Shown in pieces: positions 1 through 11,550 of a stretch of 64,000 bases of DNA. The notes below the pieces were generated by a model. The model was not told where the DNA came from, ran no database searches, and worked only from the letters and a program-made list of their open reading frames with translations. How positions within the stretch are numbered: the stretch's first letter is position 1; every line of letters starts with the position of its first letter. Position numbers and translations under genes: made by a program. This DNA comes from Polytrichum commune (Eukaryota; Streptophyta; Polytrichopsida; Polytrichales; Polytrichaceae): assembly GCA_950295325.1 (NCBI GenBank), contig OX485807.1:22725666-22789665 (forward strand), given 5' to 3'.

Positions 1-520
1 CAGTAAACATACAAGGCCACTGGGATCCGAAAGTCACCATGTATCTATCCTAGTTATTCAACATGACATTTGATCTAAAATGAATAAATTGCAATATCAC
101 TTTCATTGTTGATTAATTTGATTGAGCATTAAATCTTCTGGTGGGGAACAATGATCTTCTTTGTTCATTGAATTTGATGTTAAGTCGACATAGAGGATGA
201 CAAATTTCATATGCTCAAATGTTCGTCTAGGTATGTGTGCATATTAGTTTGAAACTTCGAATGTCAAAATTAAAATGTCTGCAAGTCATCCGAGTTTTTA
301 GTAGAGTTGAAAACTTGGAATTTGATAGCTAGGGAGGTGCCTAGAGAGTTTTTATTGACCTATTGAGATCCTATTTGATCAAAAACATGTGAAGCAAATC
401 TTGTGTCCTCTAGCACATGACAGTAATCACTTCTTTTGAGCTCTAGCTAGGTCTCGAAGTTATAGCTATTTTGTTGGGTTGCATTTCTTAGACTCATTCT
501 TGCAGTAGATGCAGTTGTAG
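1..520. other. intergenic, nothing recognised
   Basis: AT-rich DNA. I see no long open frame, RNA gene or repeat shared with the rest of the window. Confidence 0.5.
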
Positions 521-750
521 TTCAATGAATGGGGAGAACCAACCGCTAGTTACAGATGAACTGGTTGGGTTTGAGAAACAACCGGCTGAAGTTCAAGACT
601 TCAGGAAAAGTACCAATGATTTTAGAGCAACCTATGGAATATACCTCACATCAATGAAGGAAAATCACAAGATCTCAACATTTGACCGGTGGGACTTGGA
701 AATGCTAGGATTTTGACCGATCATGCCCGAAAATCTCCCTGGACACTGTT
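521..750 (+). repeat. CCGGTT-rich dispersed repeat, copy 1
   Basis: This copy shares with 2811-3050 and 29281-29552 an ordered set of blocks: GGGGAGAACC, TTCAAGACTTCAGGA, TGGACTTGGAAA, a GATC/GATTATGCCC block and CTGGACACTG. Inverted partial copies lie at 21650-21780 and 26850-27005. A 63-codon frame here is not conserved in the other copies, so I do not call it a gene. No terminal inverted repeat or target duplication was found, so the class is unknown. Confidence 0.7.
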
Positions 751-949
751 GTAGTTGCACCTTTAAAGAATCCTTTGCCTTGACCTTTCTTATCACTCGC
801 AGGGTTTTGTTGTCTTGGATGGACTGTTGTTTGGGAGACAACAACGTTCCATAATCGTACTCATGCTGTCCTCTGGGTCATCTTCTTCAGTGAGGTGAAG
901 GGTCTCCTCGCTTCCATCCGTTGACACAAAAATCAGTGTTGTTGCATTA

Positions 950-1670
950 GCTTCCATGGCAGCCAATCAGAATTTCGTTTCCCATCCTTCAACATCCATT
1001 GATTGCATCCCTTTAACTCCTGCTGTCCAGTTTTTGTGCAACCAACCACAAATCCGAGGATTCAAGCCAACTCGTCAACTTGTTGTCAACGAACTTTGGA
1101 TTGTTCCCCATTTTGGATCTGAGCTCTGCCGAATCCTACCATCCAATTGCTAAATCCCATCTTCATTGCATGCTTCATCGAATCATCGGCCTCTGTAACA
1201 TGACATGTCCAGGTTGCAAAAACATTTGTAGAGTTGAGTTAGTTGAAATGAAAATAACCCAGCTTTTTTGGATGTTTTGTTTGATCCAGTCCAAGAACTC
1301 CTGACTCGTGTGAACAGTCCCAAAGCCGTTTGGTCCGTTGCTAAACCCTAATTGCTGCATCTGTGGCTGCAAGAAAGGTAACGAGATTTTCTCCACAAAT
1401 TTGTTGCATGGCGATGATGGTTGTCATTGTAGGCAAGATCCCAACCACTTCCAATGCATATTCGTATACCAATGTTCATTGGTGGCAAAGTGCGTGTTGT
1501 AGTTCCTTTAAGAACCACTTGTGATGGGAGAAGCTCTCCAAGTGCACTAGTATTCAAGTAATTCCAGTCTTTTGGATACTCGGGATTATGGATGCCTTGT
1601 GTGGTAACAAACAATGACATAATACAACATAACGAATGGTGGAGAGTTCGGATGAGCATAATGAATATAA
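950..1670 (-). pseudogene. decayed coding-like stretch, family unknown
   Basis: Two minus-strand open stretches (1659-1348 and 1396-1175) overlap in different frames. They are followed towards lower coordinates by further long readable pieces in changing frames. Translated pieces look protein-like, for example LPSQVVLKGTTTRTLPP, then MKHAMKMGFSNWMVGFG near 1180, then ATTLIFVSTDGSEE near 920. This is the pattern of an old coding sequence broken by frameshifts. I do not recognise the family; a gag-like or zinc-knuckle protein is possible but unproven. It could also be a chance low-stop region. Confidence 0.3.
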
Positions 1671-1904
1671 TTTTTTATTTTAAAAAATTAATCTTAATTA
1701 AGAAAACCAATAAAGAGATGGTGCAAACACACAACTACATCATCATAAATATTAATGCATGATACAAAAAACCAATAGAAACCACATATGAGACACAACA
1801 ATAAAGTTGTGGGAAGAAGTCACAATATTGAGGGGGTTTGGAGGATGATGTCAACCACCAATTTTGTGCAGAATTGGCGAAAATGTCCGGAATTGCCTAA
1901 ATGC
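1671..1904. other. intergenic, nothing recognised
   Basis: A short AT-rich spacer between the decayed coding-like stretch and the MITE that follows. Confidence 0.4.
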
Positions 1905-2120
1905 CATACCATTTAGAGTATTTGGTGTCACTCACGATCTAGAGTTATGAAGTGCTATAACTAATTATCAAGAATGTAATATTTCACCGAGCAAGGTCAT
2001 TTATGTTCTACAATGACCAAACAACCTATTCTACTTTGGCTAGTAAAATTTGAACTCCCATATAAGAAGTTATTGCATTGCGTAGAGTAAGTGACACTAA
2101 ATACCATAAACGGTGTAGTA
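1905..2120 (+). mobile_element. TAGTGTCACT-end MITE, copy 1
   Basis: The left end reads like CCATACCATTTAGAGTATTTG...GTGTCACT. The right end, AGTGACACTAAATACCATAA then CGGTGTAG, is its approximate reverse complement. Copies at 6603-6812, 21245-21469 and 54780-54938 share the same ends and about the same length (160-225 bp). The small size, terminal inverted repeats and lack of coding capacity fit a MITE. The superfamily is not resolved because no duplication is clear. Confidence 0.65.
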
Positions 2121-2329
2121 CATCACCACTACCACTTGGCATTTGCCTTCTTCACCAAGTACTCAGCTGTGTTTTGTGCCCTTACCCCATGTCTGTTCTA
2201 ATGCTGTAGGGACAAGGTAAATGCATATTTGGTCGTTGTTTGCCACCAAAAGAACGTGTGGAGTGTTGCACATTACGACAAGGTATGCAACACAATGACA
2301 CATAACCTAGGATTTTCGGTAAGTATGGA

Positions 2330-2585
2330 CAAAAGATGTGTCCAAAATGAATGATGCATATGAGAGTATTTTTTGCATAGTTTGAGACATGCACATTGCA
2401 AAGCAGATTATTAGGGGGAAGCATGGGGAAGAAACTAAAACAATATGACAAAAAAACCTAATAACACATACTTTGAGAAGCAAAATGATCAAATTACCCC
2501 TCTAAATGTGTGTCTTTCTCACAAATGATAGTGTGCATACAACTAACACATGCTACAACAAGAGATGGAGTCCACATCTAAGATC
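2330..2585 (-). repeat. dispersed repeat C, copy 1 (inverted, uninterrupted)
   Basis: The reverse complement matches 40860-41145 and the two halves 38240-38288 plus 38949-39190. Shared blocks are the GATGTGGA-TGCATCCCTTGTTGTAGCA head, GTTGCATGCACACTAT and the ATACTCTCATATGCA block. This copy reads straight through the point where the 38-kb copy carries an insertion, so it serves as an empty-site reference. Confidence 0.7.
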
Positions 2586-2810
2586 AATTTACGTCATTGT
2601 TATTATAGAGTCCGTCGATACGTATGCACATAAGTAATTCCCATTATGTCCAGAACTCATGCAGAAGTCTAGACTCACCTGAAACATATAGTTCACATAA
2701 ACTCCTCGGTGGTACCAATCTGCTGGAAGCTTACTTGCTGCACCAAGTGCTAACACGAAGTGTCGAGTTCGCGTAATGTTTTGAAAAGTTGATGGGTCCT
2801 TTTGCGTAAT

Positions 2811-3050
2811 GAAAGGGGAGAACCGACTGCTAGTTGCAGATGAACCGGTTGAGTTTGAGTTATAGCCGGTGTCAATTTCAAGACTTCAGGATACTTACAG
2901 AGACCAGTTTAGAAGAATCTATGGAATGTACCTCAAGTTGATAAAAGAAAAGAAAAACCGAAAGATCACACACCATGCAACCGCTTGGACTTGGAAATCA
3001 CACACTCGGATTTTGATCGATTATGCCCCAAAATCTCCCCGGACACTGCA
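2811..3050 (+). repeat. CCGGTT-rich dispersed repeat, copy 2
   Basis: This is the second copy of the repeat at 521-750, with the same block order ending in CCGGACACTGCATGC. An open frame of 101 codons begins in it at 2869 and runs past its right edge to 3174. The frame is not kept in the other copies, so I treat it as chance. Confidence 0.7.
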
Positions 3051-4849
3051 TGCATTCGCGTGTCACCGTAAAGCCACCACATCCGGCACAATTAAAGCAC
3101 ACCAGGAGCAAGCGATTCTATCATCCCGCTTAACGTTGGCTGAACAATTAATGGAGGATGCCAAAGGAGGTTGACCCACAGTCGGCATCTTTAGTAGCGC
3201 AGACACATACCATTGCATCTCTTGCACGAGGATGATCTTCCGAAATCGGAGAATTTGTACAGCATGTTGTTTTTCTTACAGCATGTTCTTGATTCTGCTG
3301 CATGGGTCTACTCTATAGTTGGGTTTCAACTCCCCTGTTGATGTGAACCAATCATAGAGACAAATGGAAAGAGAAAGAGAAAGAGAAAGTAGCCCTGATT
3401 CTTTAAAAAAATTCAGATATGAAGTTCCAAAACCTGGAATTTCACGCTTCTCATTGACACCTGCCCACCCCGCGTGCTTTTGTAAGCAGTTTTTCCAACA
3501 GTGCAAGGATTCAGATCTGTTACCATGTGTCTTTGCTGCCGCCGTAATCGGAGGCCAAAGTTGAGGATGGAACCGATTTTTGTAGTTTCCACGCTTGCGA
3601 TGCTCCTTTGCTTTTCCAGTACCATACCTTCATCTTCTCCTTGCGTCGACTTGAAATAGGCATCTCATGTTCTTCAAAATCTGTCCGTTATTTAGCAGAA
3701 TCCACTCGTTTGAGGTGACCGTGCATTAATTATGGCTTGCGTAATGCACTCCGTAGACAAGTCTTTATGCAGTGGAATGCACTTGGGTGTCATGCATTCC
3801 GGGATTTGAGGGCATGTGCTTGAAAATCCCACAATACGAAAGGGCATTCCCCTACACACAATGCCACTATACGTTTTCTAGGTCAGCCTCTCCACTATGC
3901 TATGTGAATCTTGTTTCTGGCTAACTTCTTCATTCAACAATTTTGCCTCAGACTCGTCGCAAGATTTCTTCTCTCTCTTCACTTGAAAACAAGATTTCTT
4001 AAAAACATTTGTTAAAGTTATTGGATGTTTCTCCTTTCTAAATAGCCCATACTAAGATGTAGTCAAGAAGCAAGAGGCTGCACATTTTACGAAACAAAGA
4101 AAACCATTACCTCATCTCCAACAAGCTCGATATTGGCATTGGCCTCGCATAAGCTTCAAGAAACTTCACACCCACCAACCCATCATGTATCACGACTTCT
4201 TCAGTAAGTAATCACCTACCTGACTACCTCTTAATGTGGTAACATTAAATATAAATTCAACGAGATTCTAAAAAAATGGAAAAGTCCTAAGGCTCTTGCC
4301 AAATCTGACTTTTTTTATAAATAAATCAATTATTTGACGATGACTTGCCGAGACCGTCCTGGGACTACAATGACCACTTTTCACGAATAAAAAACTCTCT
4401 AATTTGATAGTCAAGGATTTGGAGACAAATCTATTTGAGATTGGTTGGACATCCACGCATGTGAATTGTGAGCTCTCTAGAATTGTAATCTCATTTGTTT
4501 TGAAATATAGAGTCACACGGGTTGAGAACTTTCCCTAGAATCTTATGGAAGTGTCTACCCTTGAAAGGGTCAACTAGTGACAATGAGACTCTTTCCTTAA
4601 AACCAAAAAAAAACCATCTTTGGCCGTCGCTTAGGGACTTACATGTTAAAGAATAAGAGAATCTTCACTTTTGCATCCATAAAATTTGATCCTAGAACTT
4701 GAATTGCTACCTAGATGAGATGATCCTCAAACCAATCCAGCTAGGATTGCATGTTAAGAGTGCCCACAAAAGGACAACATACCTTATCATGGCAACTTCT
4801 TGACATGTGATGAGAAAGACTACACAACAAGCGTATGTGTTGAGGAGAA
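3051..4849. other. intergenic, nothing firm
   Basis: There are no supported genes. A short AGAGAA run lies at 3367-3390. The 4680-4780 part resembles flanks of the ~400-bp dispersed repeat seen at 28100 (ATTGCTACC-AGATGAGA block). Confidence 0.45.
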
Positions 4850-5245
4850 AACAACCATGATATGGTGGATATTAAGGTATGTGGCCCTTTTGGAGGCACT
4901 TCCAACTCTAGATACGATCTTGGACGTTGGATCGTATCTTGAATTGGTTTCTTTGGTTAGCAATTGCAAATCACACGGATTTTCATGTCAATCCCCCTTC
5001 CTGCAGCACTTAGTCCAATCTCATTGCGACATGTAGTTTGTAGTGTTTGTCCTTAACTACAAGCCTCGACATATACCACTCAATGTTAGGTATAGATGAC
5101 CATGTTGTGGGCACTTCCAACTCCACGGACAATTTTAAACGTTGGATCAGATTGGAAAATGTCGCATCCGGTTAGCAATTATGAAACATGAAGATTGTCA
5201 TTTCAAATTTCAACGGTGAATTCATTATGCAATCAACCATGTACC
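4850..5245 (+). repeat. ~400-bp dispersed repeat M, copy 1
   Basis: Blocks such as GTATGTGGCCCTTTTGGAGG, CACTTCCAACT, GGTTAGCAATTGCAAATCAC and CCAATCTCATTGCGACATGT recur in order near 18545, 28255, 41935, 52060 and 62075, and inverted near 35525 and 53140. The inner GGGCACTTCCAACTCCAC...GGTTAGCAATTATGAAACATG segment (5108-5210) is a second, diverged partial unit. No coding capacity was seen. Confidence 0.6.
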
Positions 5246-6602
5246 ATAACTACCTTACATGGTAACTTTGTGTAGAGAAGCACGTAAGACTTCGAATGAT
5301 GGATCTGCCATACAACAACGTCTAAATTCCAATACAAAGCGCACCATGAGTATATGTGATGGGAGATGGATATCATGTTGAAAATGATTATTAGCAAGGT
5401 GTGGAAGGCAACTCTTAGCGCTTGCATTTGGATTGAAATCCTCGGGATCGTTTTCAAACTCGTACAACTTTCTAGTGGGAACATGCTTACATAGCATGGC
5501 ATGGCATGGCATGATCCTATGATCAATGCCTTGTACAATAGTGTAAGATCGGAGCTTGTTATCTAGATTTTTATCTAGAGTTTAGTGGTGAAACCCGACC
5601 GTGTATGTACGTATGTATGTATGTGTCAAAAGTTGAAGACTAGTCTTAAGATAACAAAATCACAAAGAACAAGAAAGAAAAGTTGAGGAAATAACAAATG
5701 CAAATCATTAAATATTTGTTAATCAATAAGCCCACACATAAGCAAAAATACATGCATATGCATGTATGCATCAAAAGTAAACAAAAAAACAAAAAAGAAA
5801 CAAAATTCAAGGAAATAATGATTAAAAAATCAAATAATGAAATAATGAATAACCCCAAATGTCAGCAGAAATCCAAGTAGAAAGAGAATACTCCAAGCAA
5901 GTGAAGGTTGAGTATGTGGAGGGGACTGGGAATGAAAACAACATACTTGGTTGCTTGGATAAAGACTTTTTTTTTCCCTTGGTCACTTGGTTGTAGTATG
6001 TGATTGAGGTTGGACCATCAATGCTTAGATGCTATATACTTGATGTACTGGAAGGTGGTTGTGTTTGGTTACATGCATGTCATTAGTTAACATTCTCATA
6101 TAGCAAGTTAATTCAACGTTAAATGATCCAAGTCCACATTGAGCAAGCCTTGTTGCCACAACAATGCTAGGGACTACCCAGTAAGACCTATACGAATATA
6201 TAGTTTGAACCACTTGAAGATAGTGGGGGCATTTTTGATAATGGCCCTTGACATACAAGTCATCTTTGTCTTGGGCAAGCATAGGTTGAAAAGTCATTAG
6301 TGTTTAGTTCTTCGTCTTTCATATAAGGAAGTTGTGTCATGTTCTCATGTGAATAATTTGTGAAAATCTTGTCATATTTTGGCTAATCAATCAAGCATAT
6401 CACTAGATTCATGTTCATTATTGAATTTTTATTGAGGAATGTTTTATCTTTGTTTAGATTAGTGGTTAAGTTGTCTAATTCTCCCTCTTCCAAAATGTTA
6501 TTACCCTCGCCTTGTCCACCTATTAATGTGACTCACCTTCCCAAGCTATTAATGTGCATTTATTTAAAACAACTTCATGAATACCTAATGTAAATATATC
6601 AC
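5246..6602. other. intergenic with short simple repeats
   Basis: It holds GCATGGCATGGCATGGCATG at 5496-5512, a GTATGTATGTATGTATGTGT run at 5606-5625 and A-rich DNA at 5650-5860. No supported gene. Confidence 0.5.
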
Positions 6603-6812
6603 TGCACCGTTTAGGGTATTTATAATCACTTTCTATATGAAATAATGTAATGCTATAATTTTTTGGTACAACATCACATTTTTTACCAACAAGTATCGAA
6701 TAGGTTGTTTGGACATTAACAACTTTAATTGGTAAAACCTACAATTTATGATAAAGGCCGTAGCTTGTTATAACTCCAACTCGTCATTGACATTAAATAC
6801 ACTCTAAACTCC
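6603..6812 (+). mobile_element. TAGTGTCACT-end MITE, copy 2 (degenerate)
   Basis: The left end GCACCGTTTAGGGTATTTAT and right end TTGACATTAAATACACTCTA match the family at 1905 and 21245. The interior shares the AATAGGTTGTTTGGACATT block with copy 1. Confidence 0.6.
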
Positions 6813-8366
6813 GTAATATCACTCTTGTAGCAACCAAAGTGCACGTGATATTAAGGAGTTGTGTAGTGTTAACAAGAATGCGTGATATAAGATAATTAAT
6901 GTAGCGTGTGACAATATGGAGTAATACAAAGTCAACATTGCAATAATGACAATGAAGACAATGTGATGCATGCGAGCATGCATGTGGTCTGAATTCTTTA
7001 ACGGTTTATTTTTTATGTTAACACCCGTGATATATGATAGGGAAATGTGACAACAAGGACCAAGATTAAAACTAAGAACATCCGTTCTCTAAGGTTTCGG
7101 GATATAAGAAAAGAAACGACATTAAGGAGGTTGTTATCACATAGGTTAGAGTGTACCATAAAATGTGTAGAGAGGTTAAGAAAGAAATGAGGTTCTCATT
7201 GGTGGGGCGCCTCTTACACATGCTTGTTCACTAAATCAACTTTACACACAAGGATCTAACTTTGGGGCTTGAACTTTTTACTTGCTTAAGAACACTCGGA
7301 TGAACCATGATGGATCCCACGTGCAATGACTATGATGTTGTCAATCTCTCTATCGTTTTTTACAAGCTCTTGTTCAAAATTGTAACCCACACTAAATTGG
7401 TGGAAATCAATGTAGAAATGAATAAGATGAACCTATCTATTTGTCTAGTCATGTTGGAAATTATGTGGGTCCAAGACCCTGGGTCTTCCCCCTAAGTCTC
7501 AAGTGAAACTTAGGAAACATGAAATAGAAGTAGCATAAAATAAAATAGTCACCCACATGATTCCCTATGATTTCATTGATTGAGCCCACACCAATTTTGA
7601 ACCAAAGATTTAGCGTGGATTGAAAAGTAGCGTGCCCCACATGAACTCTTGAGGATGAACTTGAAAACTATTTTCGTCCACACTAATAGGAGAATTAAGC
7701 ACCAATCTAGTGTACCACTTATAAGATGCATTGTTTGAATATTATTTGTAAATTTAATAGCTATGAAACTATAGTGATGAGATCTCAACATTGTAATTTT
7801 TAAAGTAAAAATTGATTTATCATGGATAATTATTGAACCGTCTTATTTTTAGTAAGGTAGAGTTTAAATGGCATGGCTTTGACATCTTCCACTTTAGCAC
7901 AATTTTGACAAGCGACGTATGCAAAAATAAGACACTTCCATGACAACATTATTTGTAACACTCCATTCAAAACGCATGACATAGTGTATGTTGTCAGTAC
8001 TCCAATAATGTTTTCAATAATGTGTCAAAAAGACTCCATCCTCCTTCTAGTGTGCATGTGCAAACTTTGAATGTCGCTCCAGGTTCAATATTTAGCACAA
8101 TTGAGAGGACCCATGTCATCATTTGAAGAGAGTGAGAATGATTTTGAAACTGGAAATGATAATTTTCATGATTTACAATTGCTAACCAAGGGAGACCATT
8201 CTCAACTACATGAACTGAATTTCATAGCAAACTTTTGAACGCAACTAAAGTGGTGCTCTTCAAAACTTGACAAGGAGTTCACGTCCCTTGCCCGATGTCA
8301 AACAACTCTCGTGTTTCACCAAAAGTGGGGATTCCGACACCACTTGAACAAACATCCCTTAAATAG
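6813..8366. other. intergenic; possible MITE end near 7655-7720
   Basis: No gene seen. The stretch TTTTCGTCCACACTAATAGG...TAGTGTACC near 7670-7720 resembles element ends near 30100-30150 and 63160-63207, suggesting another low-copy MITE family. Its left boundary is not clear. Confidence 0.4.
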
Positions 8367-8368
8367 TT

Positions 8369-8520
8369 CTCCCTCCGTCCCAAAATGATTGTCCGAGTTC
8401 AAATGTTTATTGATTTTATTGCAAATTTTTTTGCCAAATAATCTGGTGTGCCAAACAATTTCTATAACAATAAAATCTATAAACATTTGATCTCAGACAA
8501 TCATTTTGGGACGGAGGGAG
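8369..8520. mobile_element. Stowaway-type MITE (Tc1/mariner)
   Basis: A 152-bp element starting CTCCCTCCGTCCCAAAATGA and ending with the exact reverse complement. The inverted repeats continue with few mismatches for about 50 bp per side, so the transcript would fold into one long hairpin. These termini are the hallmark of plant Stowaway MITEs, mobilised in trans by mariner-like transposases that target TA. TA follows the right end (8521-8522). The left flank reads TT, so one target base has changed. Confidence 0.93.
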
Positions 8521-10392
8521 TATAAATTGTCAAAAGTGGGCCCTACCCAAACATGAGTTGTTAAGACTTGAAGAATAATTCCAATGAGTAAATTAGAACT
8601 TTGGACAAAATGAGAAGGGGAAAAAACTGTGTTACTAAATTAAGAGGTTCCTAGAATTTTGAAATGATGTTGCTCCAACCAATGATTGACAACTCCATAT
8701 AGGAATATAAATGAAACATGGGTCAATGGTTCATTGACAATTGACCAACTTGTAGAAGATAAGGGAGAATCTAATAAGAATATGCCTAAAATTAAAGAAT
8801 TCCTCTATTTGCCGGTATTGTAACTTCAGACTATTTTTTATTACTTTTTGGGTTACCTATTATGGGGATTCCATTTTTTACTATTATAGTAGCATGGTAT
8901 GAGTATTTGAAAACAAAAATGTTTTTGATATCATTTGGGTATATGTTTTGTGGAAAATGTTTCATACGTGCCAAGTAAAATCATCCTAGTATCAATATGG
9001 TTCAGAGTGGATTGAAATAAATAATAAGTCGGGTTTACAAAGATTCTCTCATTTTGACATATCCACCAAATTTCAGGTATTACATTTTGGATATCTATGG
9101 GCAGGTTATTTGATACTAATATTGATGTCGGTTATTGATTACATGTAAATTCACCTATATACTTGTCCAACATTGGCTGGGACCATGCCCACCCCCACTA
9201 AGTACATGGGAGGTACACTAATTTGCCCTAAGTTAACCTGAATGTTGTGGACACTTTGGCAAGTTTGGGTACTTAGAGTGGTCCAAGTTATAAGCTGAGT
9301 ATCTCATTGCGTTAGATTTGGAAGTCTTGCAACTTGACATATTTGAATCGCATCTCACTTCCTTACGGAATCTATGAGTGAACTATTTTCAAGACCCATA
9401 TGATCACATACGAACTTCCAGTGTTGCTATCCATCTTGGTCATGCCCCCACCTTTTGCATTGGATAAAGTGTTTTCTTAAGAAACTTCTTATTTTCTTGT
9501 CTAGGCACCTCATAATCATTAGAATGTGGGACCCTAAGTTACATGTCACGCTTGCTTAGCGGCTTATATATAGTTCATTGAAGTGTTAACCTTTAAATGC
9601 TCATGCAACCCGAAATGGGTCTATTTTGATGGGGTTTGCAACCCACTAGATGGCAATCTACATGGATGGAAGGTACCTATTGGTGTATGGTGAGACCCAC
9701 TACTATGTGGGCGAAAATCACATATAGAAACCTCATAATTCAAGCATGTAGGATTTTTTGTTGTTAGTTTCGCATTGCTTGTTTTGGGAGGCGGCTTCAT
9801 GGGTTACCCAAAATGTAGGAGCCAGTATCTTTCACATATGATGTCCAATTTGGGTGGGATTTCTCTCCCCTTAGGACAAGGTGATGGTTGTGCGCAAGTT
9901 GACTGAATAGATTTGGGGAAAAACTAGTGCACATGTTGCTTGCTCCATGAGAAAGGGGAAATCTCCCAAAATGACCTCTTTGAGGGTGATGGACTCCATC
10001 TAAATTTGCTAGGAAAAACCCTTTTTTGGGGGGAGTAGCTCATTTATCATCCTCATAACATATTATTGCAAAGTTTCTAAAATTCTAAAATTTGTAGCAT
10101 GATAGAATTGGTCATGAAACAAAAAATTCAAAGGTTTCTCTCGTTGTCCCCCGGATGAAGGCCATGTTCATATGTCAATATAACCTAGCAAATGTGGGTC
10201 CAACTGACTTCAAATTTTCACAACAAGAATATATGGTACTTTACTTTACATTAGCGTGGTTGGATTTTAGGAAAACAAAGTCTATTTTTCTACATGACAA
10301 AAAAAAATCAGCATTGGTGCTGAAAATGCCTGAAAATAGAATGTGAAGGATTGAGTATTGAGGGGTTAAATTGGCAAATCCGTGACCTTGCC
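8521..10392. other. intergenic, nothing recognised
   Basis: AT-rich, with no long open frame and no repeat shared at length with other parts of the window. Confidence 0.45.
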
Positions 10393-10394
10393 TA

Positions 10395-10980
10395 AGGTAG
10401 AGGGTGCTAAGGCCCTCTCCATATAGAGTAGGTAACAAGCTCCACTTTATCTCGGGTCAGTTCAAGGTGGGTTTAGGGTGACTTGTCAATACCTATTCTA
10501 GCCATTCTATTCATGGGGGGAACGGTTCAAGCCCACAAAGCCAAGGGGGTTGGTTATGGGTACAAAGTGGGTCAATTATGGGCAACAAAGGGGTCAGTTC
10601 TGGGCAACAAGAGGGTTGGTACCCTGCATGCGAAGGGATAGTTCTACAACCAAACCGGGTGGGATCATGGAGGTGGCCATGTTAGGCTTTGATCTAGCTT
10701 GGGTCTAGTACCGAACTATATTGTGTTGGTTCTAGGCAATGAAGGTGGGGTCCTCATCATATGCAAGGTCGTCATACATGAAGCCAAGGGATCCGTTTAC
10801 AGAAGTTGGTGGTTTTGACTTTAGATATTCATCAAGTATTCAATTGAGACTATTTTCTTTTCTAAACTTTATACATATGTTTAGCCTAAAGGTTAATATG
10901 AATACGTATTTAAAAACAACAACCACATAGCCATATGTATGTCCAATATCTCAAAGTGTCAGTTTAAGCACCCTCTACCT
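10395..10980. mobile_element. AGGTAGA-end element with TA duplication, copy 1 (586 bp)
   Basis: The termini are perfect 14-bp inverted repeats, AGGTAGAGGGTGCT. TA sits directly outside both ends (10393-10394 and 10981-10982). The interior shares CTATCTCGGGTC-GTTCAAGGTGGGTTTAG and the CCATATGTATGT-CAATA block with 54192-54574. The longest frame inside is 63 codons, so it is non-autonomous. TA flanks suggest a TA-targeting superfamily such as Tc1/mariner, but the termini are unlike Stowaway ends. Confidence 0.75.
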
Positions 10981-11208
10981 TATATCAGGCTAGGGCTAGA
11001 CACCCACCTCGTTGAGTTGGGCCCCACCACAATTACCTTGGTAAAGGAGGTCTAGTAGAAACATGATCCTCGTAGGTTTGTGATTTATTCATCTCAAGTG
11101 GGTCCCTTTAAACTAATATGGGGTCTTTGATGTTAACTTTGGGGTCACATTGATCCAAAAATGAAAAAGTACATGCTATAACAAAATTGCATGTGTTTTC
11201 ACCTCCGG

Positions 11209-11550
11209 TACACTAAATAGGTAGATTAGTGTTGGAAACACTAATAGCCGACGAAAATGCTAAATGTAAATTGTCTCTATAGTGTTAGAACACTAAATGT
11301 CAACTCTAACACTATTTGTACCAAGTAGTAACTTTGAATATTTACATGAGCGCATTTAGTGTTAGATGATATTTTGTGAATCTTGGAACGAAGAATTGAA
11401 GGAAGAAGAATATGAGAACCTCGTAAAAGGTATAATTTGTTCAAACCCTATTCAAACACTAATTGTAATATCAGTTGAAAATTAGTGTTTTAGGTAACTA
11501 TTGCATCTAACACTAATCTTCATCTAACACTAATCTACCTATTTAGTGTA
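11209..11550. mobile_element. TACACTAAAT MITE with 25-bp perfect inverted repeats
   Basis: A 342-bp element. The first 25 bases (starting TACACTAAATAGGTAGATTA) are the exact reverse complement of the last 25. The interior holds more copies of the AACACTAAT / ATTAGTGTT word in both orientations. No coding capacity and no clear duplication. The terminal word TACACTAAAT is shared with the elements at 20479, 26573 and 60854. Confidence 0.85.
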
